Below the pieces are notes generated by a model, which had not been told where the DNA came from, did no database searches, and saw only the letters and a program-made list of their open reading frames with translations. From assembly GCF_000577335.1 (NCBI RefSeq), contig NZ_CBYL010000002.1, positions 62,001 through 126,000 of the forward strand: a stretch of 64,000 nucleotides of DNA, written 5' to 3'. The DNA comes from Faecalispora jeddahensis. Its GTDB lineage: Bacteria > Bacillota > Clostridia > Oscillospirales > Acutalibacteraceae. Positions 40,092-48,757 of this stretch are shown piece by piece. Positions within the stretch are counted from its first letter, which is position 1, and every line of letters begins with the position of its first letter. Both the position numbers and the translations under genes were made by a program.

Positions 40092-41708
40092 CTAACGGCG
40101 GAAGGTGATCCTTGCTTTTGTCCCCTGCCCTGGCGCGCTCTTGATCTGAAAGGCGGCGTCATTTTGCCGCAGAAGCTGCGACACGATCGAAAGACCCATC
40201 CCTCCGTCGCGGTTTCCCTCGCCCAGGTGCTCCGCCGCTATCCCCGGCCCGTCGTCGATGATCCACAGGCAGACGCAGTCCTCCTGCACACCGGCCTTCA
40301 TCAGAATCTCTCCTCCGCTTTTCATCGCCTTGATACTGTTGTTGATCAGGTTGATCAGCACCTGCTTCATGGCGCTTTTATCCGCATACAAAAGGACGTC
40401 CTTCGGCGCCTCGCACCGCAGACTGATATGGCTGTTTTCCGCGATTTTGGAATACAGCAGCAGGATTTCTTCAAACAGCTCGTCCACGGGGATCAGATCT
40501 TTTTTTAGCTCCCGTTTCCGGCTCAGGCTGCACAGATTCTCTACCAGAAGGTTGATGCGGTCCACCTCGCCGACGATGGTTTCGCATAGAACGCGGTCGT
40601 TATCCTGCGTCAAATGGCGCTCCACCACCTGCACCCCCACGCGGATTCCCGCCAGCGGATTGCGGATTTCGTGCGCAAGCTCCGCGGCCAGCTTCCCCGT
40701 ATAGATCAGCTTTTCATCCTGCACCGCCTGCTCCTCCATCATTTTGCGGTAGGTGATATCGTCCACCGTGCAGAGCACACCCCAAGATTTCTGGTTTTCA
40801 TCCATCAGCCGCCACACGCCGAGCTCCACATCCAGCCGATGATTTTCTTCGTCCGTCAGCTGGATCGGATCGTAAAATACTTTTTGGTTTTCGAGGCATT
40901 CCTCCAACAGGGCCGACAGCGGTTTTCCCTCATGCCGGTACTCGGTTTTGGCCAGCAGATTTTGTGCTCGACTGTTGCTCAGCAGGATATTCTGATCCTG
41001 ATCGTAAGCGATGACGGCCAACGGCAGGCTTTCCACGATCGTCTGGTTCAGGTTCTTTTCCCGGCGCAGATCGGCCGTATAGCGCTGAAGATTCCGCAGC
41101 ATTCCCTGGAATACGCGCGCCAGCTGGCCCAGCTCGTCGCCGCGGTTGGTAAATTCCACATCTACGTCCCACGGCTCCTGCGGCTGCTCGCTGACAGTGC
41201 GGCAGGCGTAGCTCAGCCGCCGGATGGGCGTTGAAATGTTGTCGGCAATCAAAATACTGGCCTGAAGCACCAGAATCAGCTGAGCAATGATCGCCAGAAC
41301 AGTATACTTCTGCTCATGCAGCAGCTCTGTCGTGAACACCTGCTGGTCGACTGTGTACGATATCTTCCAGCCAAGCTGGTTATCACTGCTGGAATACAAA
41401 ACCTCGCCCGTTCCGGCTGGGGTTCCGCCGATATAGGTGCCGTCCTGGTCTTCAATCAGGATGTGAAACTGTGGGATCTCCCTGTATTTTTCCCGCAGCT
41501 GCTGCACCTCACCCATCCGCACGGAATAATCGATATCGAATTCAATCAGGGAAATGTTGTTCTCCGCCAGATTCCGTTCTTTCGCCAGCTTTGTGCTTCG
41601 GCTCGTGTCGTACAAAATCACGCCGAACATTACGGTAGAGATGATCCCCAGCAGAAGGAACGGGATCAATATTTTTCGCTCAATATCAAAGATCGGCCTG
41701 CGGCGCAT
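40092..41708 (-). CDS. Sensor histidine kinase (NtrB-like)
   Basis: Membrane kinase of 538 residues. TM1 is at residues about 14-32, then an extracytoplasmic domain of about 100 residues, TM2 near 134-155, a HAMP-like segment (STPIRRLSYACRTVSEQ), a PAS domain (IVESLPLAVIAYDQDQNILLSN), and a kinase core. The phospho-acceptor is His in GKLAAELAHEIRNPLAG, followed by N-box INLINNSIKAM, DDGPGI and GMGLSIV. The gene overlaps the symporter gene upstream by 23 nt and is followed by the activator gene. Its external domain may sense the same molecule that the symporter carries, or sense the symporter itself. Confidence 0.94.
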   Translation of the reverse strand: MRRRPIFDIERKILIPFLLLGIISTVMFGVILYDTSRSTKLAKERNLAENNISLIEFDIDYSVRMGEVQQLREKYREIPQFHILIEDQDGTYIGGTPAGTGEVLYSSSDNQLGWKISYTVDQQVFTTELLHEQKYTVLAIIAQLILVLQASILIADNISTPIRRLSYACRTVSEQPQEPWDVDVEFTNRGDELGQLARVFQGMLRNLQRYTADLRREKNLNQTIVESLPLAVIAYDQDQNILLSNSRAQNLLAKTEYRHEGKPLSALLEECLENQKVFYDPIQLTDEENHRLDVELGVWRLMDENQKSWGVLCTVDDITYRKMMEEQAVQDEKLIYTGKLAAELAHEIRNPLAGIRVGVQVVERHLTQDNDRVLCETIVGEVDRINLLVENLCSLSRKRELKKDLIPVDELFEEILLLYSKIAENSHISLRCEAPKDVLLYADKSAMKQVLINLINNSIKAMKSGGEILMKAGVQEDCVCLWIIDDGPGIAAEHLGEGNRDGGMGLSIVSQLLRQNDAAFQIKSAPGQGTKARITFRR

Positions 41709-43170
41709 CGGCGGCTCCCTCCTTCCAGGTCAGACGGGACGTGAGGAAAAATCCCAGCGAGGACAAAATCGTTCCCGGGAACGCCGGATGAACCGGCAGA
41801 ATCTGACTGTAGTACAGCGGGTAAAACACCGCGATCGCCAGGAGCCCGACCAAAAGCGCCGCCCAGGCGCCCTGACGTGTCGCCTTCGGGTATAAAAACG
41901 CGCCATAAAGGGCTGGAAAAAAGATCACGCCGAAAATCCCCCAGATGTCGCCGCCGTAAGACAGCAGGCTGGCCGGAGGGTGTGTGGAAAACAGCAGCGA
42001 CAAGGTGCCGCCGATCAGCACCCCAAGGCGCGTCAGCAGAATCGTCGTGTACTCCCGCGGCGGCCTCGGGCACAGGGGACGGATCACATCGTAGGCAAAC
42101 GAAGTGGAAAACAGCAGAAGCTGTGAATTTGCGACGGAAACGCACGCCCCCAGAATCGCAAACAGGAACAGTGTATTGAGGGGCGTGAACAGACGGTCGT
42201 TCAGAACGTACACCACCACGTCGTCCGCGTTCGTAACAGCGGCCAGCGACGGGAACAGCACGCGCATCCCCAGCCCGATCGTCAGAAGGGCAAAATAGAA
42301 AACAGCCAGGTAGCACAGCGCGCTGCGCACGGTGTTGCGGGCGGCACGCTTGTCCTTTGCGGAAAGCATGCGGATCATATACTGGGGATTGCTGGCCAGA
42401 CCCAGCCCCCACCCAAAAAACATGGTGGTGCTCATGCGCGGGGTAAACTTCTCCCCGTCGAACAAGCGGAACAGATCGCCCGGCTGGTTGACCGAAACGC
42501 TGCCGCCGTGCGCGTAGCCGGAAACCTCCCCCGCCTTCTGGAACAACTCGGAAAAGCCCCCGGCCTGCCCCACCACCAGCAGATACACCGAAGCGGTGCC
42601 CACTGTCAGCAAAAGGATATGCGCCACATCGATCCGCGTCACCGCGCGGTACCCTCCAAAGGTGGAGTACAGGATGAACAGATAGATCATCAGCGTCGCC
42701 ACGTTGTAGGGGATATTGAACAGACCGGACGCCACCAGGCCGAAACCCTTGATGTGGATAATGATATACAGCGTATAGGTCACCATCATGACCAGCGCAA
42801 ATAAAATCTGAAGCCATTTGGAGCCGTATTTTTTGCCGATCAGCTCGGGAATGGTCAGCACATCGTAATCATACAGGCGGCCGCTGATCATCTGCAGCAG
42901 AAAGGCCCCGAAAAACCAGGGCACCACCGAATACAGCAGCGGAGCCAGCCCGCTTTCAAACACGTTCCCCGTAAAGCCAAGGATCGTCGCGGCGGAAATC
43001 CATGTTCCGATAAAAGTCAGTGTGCTGCGGAACAGGCTCAGCTGCCGGTTCCCCAGGTAAAAGTGCCGCAGGGTATTCTGCTGCTGCGTTCTGCTTTTCC
43101 CCACGATCAACAGAACGATGGAGTACAGGGCAAAACACCCCAGATAAAGAATCTCCTTATCAAAATTCAC
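41686..43170 (-). CDS. Sodium:solute symporter (SSS family)
   Basis: Membrane carrier of 494 residues with about 13 hydrophobic segments. Family marks: LGNRQLSLFRSTLTFIGTWISAATILGFTG (sodium-site region, helices 1-2), FFGWGLGLASNPQYMIRMLSAKD and SVANSQLLLFSTSFAYDVIRPL. The GTG at 43170 is chosen as start because AAGGAG lies 9 nt upstream; the frame is open to 43239. It overlaps the kinase gene by 23 nt, so transporter, kinase and activator are made together. Its substrate is unknown; an organic acid or amino acid such as 5-oxoproline fits the presumed target operon. Confidence 0.92.
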   Translation of the reverse strand: MNFDKEILYLGCFALYSIVLLIVGKSRTQQQNTLRHFYLGNRQLSLFRSTLTFIGTWISAATILGFTGNVFESGLAPLLYSVVPWFFGAFLLQMISGRLYDYDVLTIPELIGKKYGSKWLQILFALVMMVTYTLYIIIHIKGFGLVASGLFNIPYNVATLMIYLFILYSTFGGYRAVTRIDVAHILLLTVGTASVYLLVVGQAGGFSELFQKAGEVSGYAHGGSVSVNQPGDLFRLFDGEKFTPRMSTTMFFGWGLGLASNPQYMIRMLSAKDKRAARNTVRSALCYLAVFYFALLTIGLGMRVLFPSLAAVTNADDVVVYVLNDRLFTPLNTLFLFAILGACVSVANSQLLLFSTSFAYDVIRPLCPRPPREYTTILLTRLGVLIGGTLSLLFSTHPPASLLSYGGDIWGIFGVIFFPALYGAFLYPKATRQGAWAALLVGLLAIAVFYPLYYSQILPVHPAFPGTILSSLGFFLTSRLTWKEGAADAPQADL

Positions 43171-43251
43171 CGCTTTCGTCTCCTTTGCTTTTGATTGGAA
43201 GCTCTGCTGAAAGGTCCGGATTCTCAACTTAGAAATCAATAGACGCTTTTT

Positions 43252-43279
43252 ATATTAGCATATTGTCCAAAAAAAGCAA
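43252..43279 (-). promoter_or_regulatory. Promoter of the symporter-kinase-activator operon
   Basis: Minus strand TTGCTT (43274-43279), 16-bp spacer, TAATAT (43252-43257), in the 169-nt gap after the AEC gene. Confidence 0.5.
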
Positions 43280-43339
43280 CGCAGGTCTTTTGATATTGTT
43301 CTGGAAAACAAAAGCAGTTTTGAGGTGAAACCGTTCCGC

Positions 43340-44254
43340 TCAGCCAATGATATAGCACCAGATCGGAATCGTCACCATAGAAAGCAGCGTGGTCAGCACA
43401 ACACATTTGGTCGCAAAAGGGGCGTCGCTGTTGTACCGTGCGGCAAAAATCGCCGCCGTCGCGCCCGCGGGCATTCCCGTCATAATCACGCCGACACCGG
43501 TTGCGGTAGGGTCCAGCCCAAACAGCAAACCAAGACCAAACGCAATCAGCGGCAGAAGAATCAGGCGAAGCACGCTGAACCAGAGCGTGGTTTTGTTGAC
43601 GATGGTCTTTCCATTGACATCCGCCAATATTGTACCGATGATGAACATGGTGATAGCGGAGTTGCAGTTCCCGATAGTTTGAATGGAGGAAACAAGAAGA
43701 ACGGGAAGCTGAATCTGTGTCACCATCAGAAACATTCCGATATAGATCGCCACAAGGCACGGGTGCGTCAGAATATTGCGGATGACTTTTTTCGGGTCTG
43801 TGGAACCCGCGACGAAATAAGATGTTCCGGCCGACCACATGACGACCCGCATCGGAATCAGGAAAACCGACGCGTACAGCAGCCCCAGACTGCCGTAAAC
43901 GCCCTCGGCGATCGGGTTCCCCAGAAAGCCGCCGTTTGAAACGATAGTGCAGTATTGCAGCACCTTTTTCTGCTGCTCGTGATAGCCATTAAACAAAAAT
44001 CGATTTAAAAAAACGCACAGCAGCTGGATCAGGATACCGACAGCCAGCAGCACGCTGCACGCTTTGAGCACGGAGATGTCAAAGGCGATCAGACACGATT
44101 TGATGATATTGCAGGGGATGATGATGCTTACGCACAGGTCTGTCAGGCATTTTTTGCCGGGCTCGTCGATGATTCCGCGGCGTTTGAGCACGACGCCGGC
44201 CAGAATCATCACAAACAAGGTTCCCTGCAAATTGAACAGATCGATTACTCTCAT
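43340..44254 (-). CDS. AEC-family (auxin efflux carrier) transporter
   Basis: Integral membrane protein of 304 residues with ten predicted helices in two halves of five, the AEC/BART layout. Visible family features: LAGVVLKRRGIIDEPGKKCLTDLCVSIIIPCNI near the N-terminus (residues 18-50), SNGGFLGNPIAEGVYG, and the second-half MTGMPAGATAAIFAARYNSD. Bacterial members export or import small organic acids such as malate or malonate. It is encoded 52 nt after a small coiled-coil gene and faces a LysR gene 450 bp away, which may regulate it. The substrate is not inferable. Confidence 0.9.
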   Translation of the reverse strand: MRVIDLFNLQGTLFVMILAGVVLKRRGIIDEPGKKCLTDLCVSIIIPCNIIKSCLIAFDISVLKACSVLLAVGILIQLLCVFLNRFLFNGYHEQQKKVLQYCTIVSNGGFLGNPIAEGVYGSLGLLYASVFLIPMRVVMWSAGTSYFVAGSTDPKKVIRNILTHPCLVAIYIGMFLMVTQIQLPVLLVSSIQTIGNCNSAITMFIIGTILADVNGKTIVNKTTLWFSVLRLILLPLIAFGLGLLFGLDPTATGVGVIMTGMPAGATAAIFAARYNSDAPFATKCVVLTTLLSMVTIPIWCYIIG

Positions 44255-44306
44255 ATGTATTCACAGCCTCTCTTTCCAAAAGCGAATGAGAAAAACGCTG
44301 ATTGAT

Positions 44307-44489
44307 TCATTTGGGGAGCACAAGCTCCTGTATAGAGGAGAGCAGCCTCTTCAGGCGGTCATTTTCATTTTGCAGCTGGCGGCAGAACACATTTAACTCT
44401 TCCACCTGCCTGCGCAGCCCCTGTACCTCTGAATTTTCAGCGGGGAAGCTGAACTCTTGTTTTTTCTGTTTCGAAAAGAACCGCTTCAT
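44307..44489 (-). CDS. Small predicted coiled-coil protein
   Basis: Sixty-residue basic protein starting MKRFFSKQKKQEFSF, then a predicted coiled coil over residues about 22-56 (heptads in VQGLRRQVEELNVF and LQNENDRLKRLLSSI). GGGAG lies 8 nt before its ATG, and it precedes the AEC gene on the same strand. I recognise no family. The good ribosome site and the biased composition argue for a real gene; its short length and the lack of known relatives argue for caution. It might be a small membrane-associated or regulatory partner of the transporter. Confidence 0.5.
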   Translation of the reverse strand: MKRFFSKQKKQEFSFPAENSEVQGLRRQVEELNVFCRQLQNENDRLKRLLSSIQELVLPK

Positions 44490-44635
44490 TCTGTAATCTC
44501 CCTTCCGATTATCTCCATTCTCTGTCCCTGTTAGAAAGATAAATTTTCAACTCTTCCGTCTGCAAGGGCAGAGGAAGAATCAGGGCTTTCAAGCGCTTTT
44601 ACTGTATTATTTAAGTATAGAAGAAAAACGCCTTA

Positions 44636-44681
44636 TTGTATAACTGTTATTTTTGATATATGATACAGTGTAAATACTGTA
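44636..44681 (+). promoter_or_regulatory. Promoter and dyad of the first LysR gene
   Basis: TTGTAT (44636-44641), 17-bp spacer, TATGAT (44659-44664), then the dyad TACAGT-GTAAAT-ACTGTA (44664-44681) over the predicted start point. A T-N11-A-like dyad at this place fits LysR autorepression. Confidence 0.6.
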
Positions 44682-44703
44682 ATTTTGAAAAGGAGGGCGG
44701 CCG

Positions 44704-45627
44704 TTGAACTTTTTGAGCATGACTTATTTTACAACGACAGCCAGAGAACAGAGCTTTACCAAAGCCGCCGAACAGCTGCATATCACCCAGCAGACGCTGA
44801 GCGCCCACATCGCTGCGGTGGAACGCGAGCTGGGGTGCCAGCTGTTCATTCGCCACAGCCCATTGGAGCTGACCTACGCCGGAGAAGTCTTTTTGCAGTA
44901 CGCTTTGGATTTTCAGCGGAAGTACCGTTCTATGGAGCAGGAGTTCAGCGATATCTCTCACAACCAGAAAGGAGTTCTGCGCGTGGGAATCGCCTATACT
45001 CGGGGCCGCACTATTTTGCCGGAGCTGATCACCGAATACCAGAAAATTTACCCCCAGATCACCGTGCAGGTAATGGAAGCCAAAAACGACGTATTACAGC
45101 AAAACCTGCTCAAGGCCGAAATCGATCTCGCGATTGCCAACTTTCCTGATCAGATTCCGGGGGTAGAGCTGATGGATTTTTATGAGGAAGAGGTCGTCCT
45201 GCTGATTGCGGAATCGCTTCTGCGCAGGCTTTTCGGAGCGAAAACCGACGCTGCGATCCAAACAATTCAGGCCCAACAAAATCTGTCTGTTCTTTGCGAC
45301 TGTCCCTTCCTGTTCAACAGCCGGGAGGACATCGCCGGAAAAATCGGCCACCATCTGATCGCGCAGGCAGATTTTATCCCCACCGTAAAGGCGCAGGCCG
45401 GGAACATCGAAACACTTCTCGATCTGTGCGTCAGAGGCGTAGGCGCCTGCTTCTGCCCTGAAAAATTAGTCCGCACCGCCCTTTCCGAAGAAGAGATTTC
45501 CGGCCTGAAAGTCTTTCACTTCAGTGAGTCCACACGGTATCAGATTCGATTCGGGTGGCTGGGGCAGGCGTACCGCTGGAGCACGATCTCAAGCTTTATA
45601 GAGCTGGCTGTCCGATTGATCCGGTAA
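44704..45627 (+). CDS. LysR-family transcriptional regulator 1
   Basis: LTTR of 307 residues. The HTH is at residues about 14-60 (AREQSFTKAAEQLHITQQTLSAHI) and the effector domain starts near residue 90 (GVLRVGIAYTRGRTILPELI). It uses a TTG start at 44704 with AAGGAGG 7 nt before. It is divergent from the small coiled-coil and AEC transporter genes, the customary geometry for a LysR protein and its target. It resembles the second LysR protein (46607-47545) in the HTH, both having ITQQTLSAHI or ISQQTLSAHI, so the two are probably paralogs. Confidence 0.92.
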   Translation: MNFLSMTYFTTTAREQSFTKAAEQLHITQQTLSAHIAAVERELGCQLFIRHSPLELTYAGEVFLQYALDFQRKYRSMEQEFSDISHNQKGVLRVGIAYTRGRTILPELITEYQKIYPQITVQVMEAKNDVLQQNLLKAEIDLAIANFPDQIPGVELMDFYEEEVVLLIAESLLRRLFGAKTDAAIQTIQAQQNLSVLCDCPFLFNSREDIAGKIGHHLIAQADFIPTVKAQAGNIETLLDLCVRGVGACFCPEKLVRTALSEEEISGLKVFHFSESTRYQIRFGWLGQAYRWSTISSFIELAVRLIR

Positions 45628-45922
45628 AAGCACTGCAAACGGAACTATTTTATTTTCAGTGGCGTTTCTGTATTCAGAAAGCATTGGAAGGCGGGCCAAC
45701 CGCCCCCAAAGTTGCCAAGGGGAAAGCATTTGTTTTTATTACACTCGCACAAAAAAAACCGGTTCACTTTCCAAAACGCAAATTTTGACACGAAACACCG
45801 CGGTATACAAACCGATCTACAGAATTTTACTTGTGCTATACAAGCAAAATCCAGTTTTATCTCTTCGACCTGGTGTGATAAAATGAAGACAAATACAGGG
45901 CAGTCCCTCCAATAGGAAATAC

Positions 45923-45974
45923 AAACGGCAAGCAAAGAAGTTGGCTGAATCAGTCACTGCTTTGTTTGCCGTTT
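45923..45974 (+). terminator. Structured hairpin, copy 1 (terminator of LysR 1 or end of a small RNA)
   Basis: Stem AAACGGCAAGCAAAG / CTTTGTTTGCCGTTT (15 bp, one G-T wobble), with the loop containing GTTGGCTGAATCAG. T-rich sequence follows on the plus strand. It lies 296 nt after the LysR stop and 40 nt after a TAAAAT box. Confidence 0.65.
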
Positions 45975-45986
45975 TCATTTTCGCCT

Positions 45987-46010
45987 GAAAACACAGGTCG
46001 GCCTTGTGTT
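45987..46010 (+). terminator. Second terminator hairpin
   Basis: AAAACACAGG-tcgg-CCTTGTGTTTTT: a stem with one bulge followed by a T-run on the plus strand, 12 nt after the copy 1 hairpin. Confidence 0.6.
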
Positions 46011-46543
46011 TTTCGCAATTGCTGCCGGCAGCTGCCTCGCTTTGATATTAAAAGGTATGCGGCAACTCTTTTCCAATGGATACCAATTTTTTATTTTTCA
46101 AAAGCAAAATGGAATCATCATTTTTTGCTTTACGCCTGAAAGCGGCAGAAAGGGTTCCTTGACATCATTTCAAAAACGTAGTACCGTATTAAATAGTAAA
46201 TTCATATATGATTAGAATGAATAAAGCTTTCAGGTCAAACCGACTCCAAAAATCTTTCTTTTTTCCATTTGGGACAGCTGCCGCCTCTCCTCTAAAGAAA
46301 AGCAGAACAGCAGCTTTCCGCGCAAAATTCTCATTCATTCTGGATGACAGCCCTTGTTCAGCCCGGAACCCTAATTTTCCTCCGCCATTTTTGTTTTAAG
46401 AGAAAACGCCGGAAATCACAAGCATATCACTGTGGATATCAAGGTAAAAACTGCTTGAATTCCCTGTGGTGTTTGCTAGAATGGGACTCATAAATTGGAA
46501 ATTTATCCAATTTGCCAACGTTGTACAGTCTGGATCAAAAAAA

Positions 46544-46591
46544 GCGGCAGACAAAGGCGTTGGCTGAACCAGCGATCTCTTTGTCTGCCGC
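46544..46591 (-). terminator. Structured hairpin, copy 2 (terminator of LysR 2)
   Basis: Perfect 13-bp stem GCGGCAGACAAAG / CTTTGTCTGCCGC, loop with GTTGGCTGAACCAG. On the minus strand it is followed by T7 and lies 15 nt beyond the LysR 2 stop codon, so it terminates that gene. It is similar to copy 1 over about 53 nt, with paired base changes in the stem. Confidence 0.75.
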
Positions 46592-46606
46592 TCTGTGATT
46601 TGTCTG

Positions 46607-47545
46607 TTAAAAAACGTGTTGACCAAGCTTCGCTTTCGCAATGGAAATAAACTGCTGCATAGAGCGTGACACGACCGCACGGTCCAAATAGCAGATAGCC
46701 AGACTGCGGCGGGTGTCCCTTTCATTGATGGGATAAATCCCTAACGGCTCTTCTGCGGAGGACTGCCGCGTCAGGTCCTGCAGCATTCCCGTCGGCGACA
46801 GGGTAATTCCCATGCCGGCGCGGCAAAAGGCGATGGCCGTCTCCAGAAAATCTGTTTCCGTTACGATACGGGGAGTGATCTGGTGGCGGCGGAACAGCTC
46901 GTTGCAGGAATCGCGCACACTGCCCGATCGCGGAAGGATAAAGGGACACTCTTTCAGCAGCTCGATCTCCGCAGAGCGGGAAAGTGCAAGCGCAACCTCC
47001 TGCGCGTTCTCGTGGAACATGTTTTCCAGAGAAACCATTGGCGCATAAATGCTGATGGTTTCCTCCAGCACCGGCACAGCCACCGTATTGTTCGGGTATG
47101 GCGGACGGGTCATGATCATATCGACCTTGTGCTTCTGCAGCAGCTCGCTTAAATCCGAGAAATTTCTCTCGTAAAGCTCCAGCTTTACATAGGAACACTT
47201 TTTCATCAGATCCGGAAAGATTTGCGGCAGCAGGGTTCGGGCATAGGAGGACGCGATTCCGATGCGCAGGTTCTGGCATTCTCCTTCAGAGAAATTCCAC
47301 ATTTCCTGTTCCAGCTGGCGGTGCAGAAACAAAAGTTCATCCGTGCGCTGATACAGCTGTTCCCCGGCTGCCGTCAGCGTGAGCGGGCGTGTTCGCTCGA
47401 ACAGGATGACCCCCAGATCCGCTTCCATCTGCGCAATGTGGGCACTCAGGGTCTGCTGCGAAATGTAAAGCTGCTTTGCCGCAGAAGAAAAACTGCGGGA
47501 ATCGGCAACCACCATGAAATAGCGAAGCTGCAAAAAGCTGATCAC
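46607..47545 (-). CDS. LysR-family transcriptional regulator 2
   Basis: LTTR of 312 residues starting at a GTG (47545) with GGGGAGGG upstream; the frame is open to 47629 without a ribosome site. HTH near residues 14-60 (SRSFSSAAKQLYISQQTLSAHI), then the effector domain from NLRIGIASSYARTLLPQIF. It is divergent from the URO-D gene that begins the large plus-strand cluster (47680-58213), with 134 bp between the starts, and is its most likely regulator. The inducer is unknown. Terminated by the copy 2 hairpin. Confidence 0.9.
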   Translation of the reverse strand: MISFLQLRYFMVVADSRSFSSAAKQLYISQQTLSAHIAQMEADLGVILFERTRPLTLTAAGEQLYQRTDELLFLHRQLEQEMWNFSEGECQNLRIGIASSYARTLLPQIFPDLMKKCSYVKLELYERNFSDLSELLQKHKVDMIMTRPPYPNNTVAVPVLEETISIYAPMVSLENMFHENAQEVALALSRSAEIELLKECPFILPRSGSVRDSCNELFRRHQITPRIVTETDFLETAIAFCRAGMGITLSPTGMLQDLTRQSSAEEPLGIYPINERDTRRSLAICYLDRAVVSRSMQQFISIAKAKLGQHVF

Positions 47546-47679
47546 AGTGCTCCCTCCCCTTTTTTGTTGTATTTTAACATAATCCCGGCACGTTTGACAA
47601 CCCAAAGCCGCCGCCCGGGCTGACGGCATGAGTTATTGAATGCAGATAAAATTTTGGAGAAAGAAAGGTTGTTTGACCA

Positions 47680-48717
47680 ATGGCTTGGACGAAACGCGAT
47701 CGTTTTCGGGCTGTGATGAATGGGGAGCTGGCCGACCGTGTGCCGGTTACAGCATACCGCCACCACACAGAATTTGAACACAGCGGGCCGCGCGTAATGG
47801 CGGATAAGCTGCTCGAGTTCCAGCGGGAATATGACTGGGACGTGATGAAGATTAACCCCCGTGCCGTTTACTATTACGAGGCGTGGGGAAATGAGTATGA
47901 TTATGACCACTACAACGATGTGGTTCCCACACGCACAAAAACACTGATTCACGATTACCGTGACCTGGAAAAAGTTTCGGTGCTGCCGGGGGATCAGGGA
48001 GTTTTTGCGGAACAGCTGGACATGTGCAGAATGATCGTACAAGACAGCGGCGGCGACGTTCCCATTATCCAGTCGGCGTTTACGCCGATCGGCATTCTTC
48101 TGAACCTGTGCGGCATGCGCAGCGTCGGGCGCTACCGCCCCTCCCCCAGAGAGGAAAGCCCGCTGATCGATCTGTGCGTTGACCACCCCGATGAAGTAAA
48201 GCACGCACTGAAGAACATAGCCGAAACGATGGCCGACTACTGCTCGAAGCTGCTCACCACCGGAATTGACGGTGTATTTTACGCGTGCCTCGGTATGGCG
48301 CGCAGCGGCTACTTTACATTGGAAGAGTGGAAGGAGTTTGTCGAACCATATGATCTGATGGTTCTGGAGGCCCTGAAGGGTTCTCAGGTGATCATTCACA
48401 CCTGCGGCATTTACGGCAACCCCGAGCGCTTTACCTCGTGGCCGATCAACATGATCCACTGGGCCTCCAGTGCGGTCGGCTGCCCGCCCATTTGGGGAAG
48501 CAAAGCGTGGCTGAACGGAAAAATTGCGATGGGCGGCGTGGATGAGCGTCCCTTTGGCCAGAACAAGGCCGAAGAGATCGGTCGGCTTGCCCGCACTACT
48601 CTGCAGAAGATGCAGAACGAACCGTTCCTGCTGGCTCCGGACTGTTCTGTTTCTGTGCATACACAGGACGACGAGCTGCACGCATTCCGCGCCAGCGTAG
48701 AAGAATCTCTGCGCTAA
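47680..48717 (+). CDS. Uroporphyrinogen decarboxylase-family protein (URO-D fold)
   Basis: Protein of 345 residues with the URO-D superfamily fold. Anaerobes use this superfamily not only for haem synthesis but, more often, for corrinoid-dependent methyltransferases (MtaA, CmuA type). N-terminal RDRFRAVMNGELADRVPV and the C-terminal IHTCGIYGNPERF (a possible Zn-binding His-x-Cys) and KIAMGGVDERPFGQ resemble the MtaA/CmuA side. No corrinoid protein is encoded nearby, so the reaction is unclear. As first gene of a cluster with two hydrolases and a peptide-type transporter it may process a breakdown product of the imported compound. Confidence 0.8.
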   Translation: MAWTKRDRFRAVMNGELADRVPVTAYRHHTEFEHSGPRVMADKLLEFQREYDWDVMKINPRAVYYYEAWGNEYDYDHYNDVVPTRTKTLIHDYRDLEKVSVLPGDQGVFAEQLDMCRMIVQDSGGDVPIIQSAFTPIGILLNLCGMRSVGRYRPSPREESPLIDLCVDHPDEVKHALKNIAETMADYCSKLLTTGIDGVFYACLGMARSGYFTLEEWKEFVEPYDLMVLEALKGSQVIIHTCGIYGNPERFTSWPINMIHWASSAVGCPPIWGSKAWLNGKIAMGGVDERPFGQNKAEEIGRLARTTLQKMQNEPFLLAPDCSVSVHTQDDELHAFRASVEESLR

Positions 48718-48757
48718 GCGGCGCACAGCAAAGTAAAAGAGAGGATTGTGATTTAAG

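Larger units (their letters stand above)
45628..46606. other. 979-bp non-coding region between two convergent LysR genes
   Basis: Short frames exist on both strands but none has a ribosome site plus protein-like composition. The region holds two related hairpins (45923-45974 and 46544-46591), a third terminator (45987-46010), and promoter-like boxes upstream of each related hairpin: TAAAAT at 45878-45883, and TTGAAT with TAGAAT ending 46482. The segments before the two hairpins also align loosely with each other, suggesting a duplicated non-coding unit. Confidence 0.6.

Noticed and set aside
38694-40508. 604-codon open frame antisense to the sigma-54 activator and kinase genes
   Set aside because: Covers two well-defined genes on the other strand and has no recognisable domain or ribosome site.
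45645-46399. Several 60-97-codon frames in the LysR-LysR gap
   Set aside because: No ribosome sites, and they overlap hairpins and each other; composition does not look like protein.
47620-47650. Possible sigma-54 promoter (CGGCATGAGTTATTGAATGC) before the URO-D gene
   Set aside because: The distance between the GG and GC elements is wrong and the -12 GC is missing.
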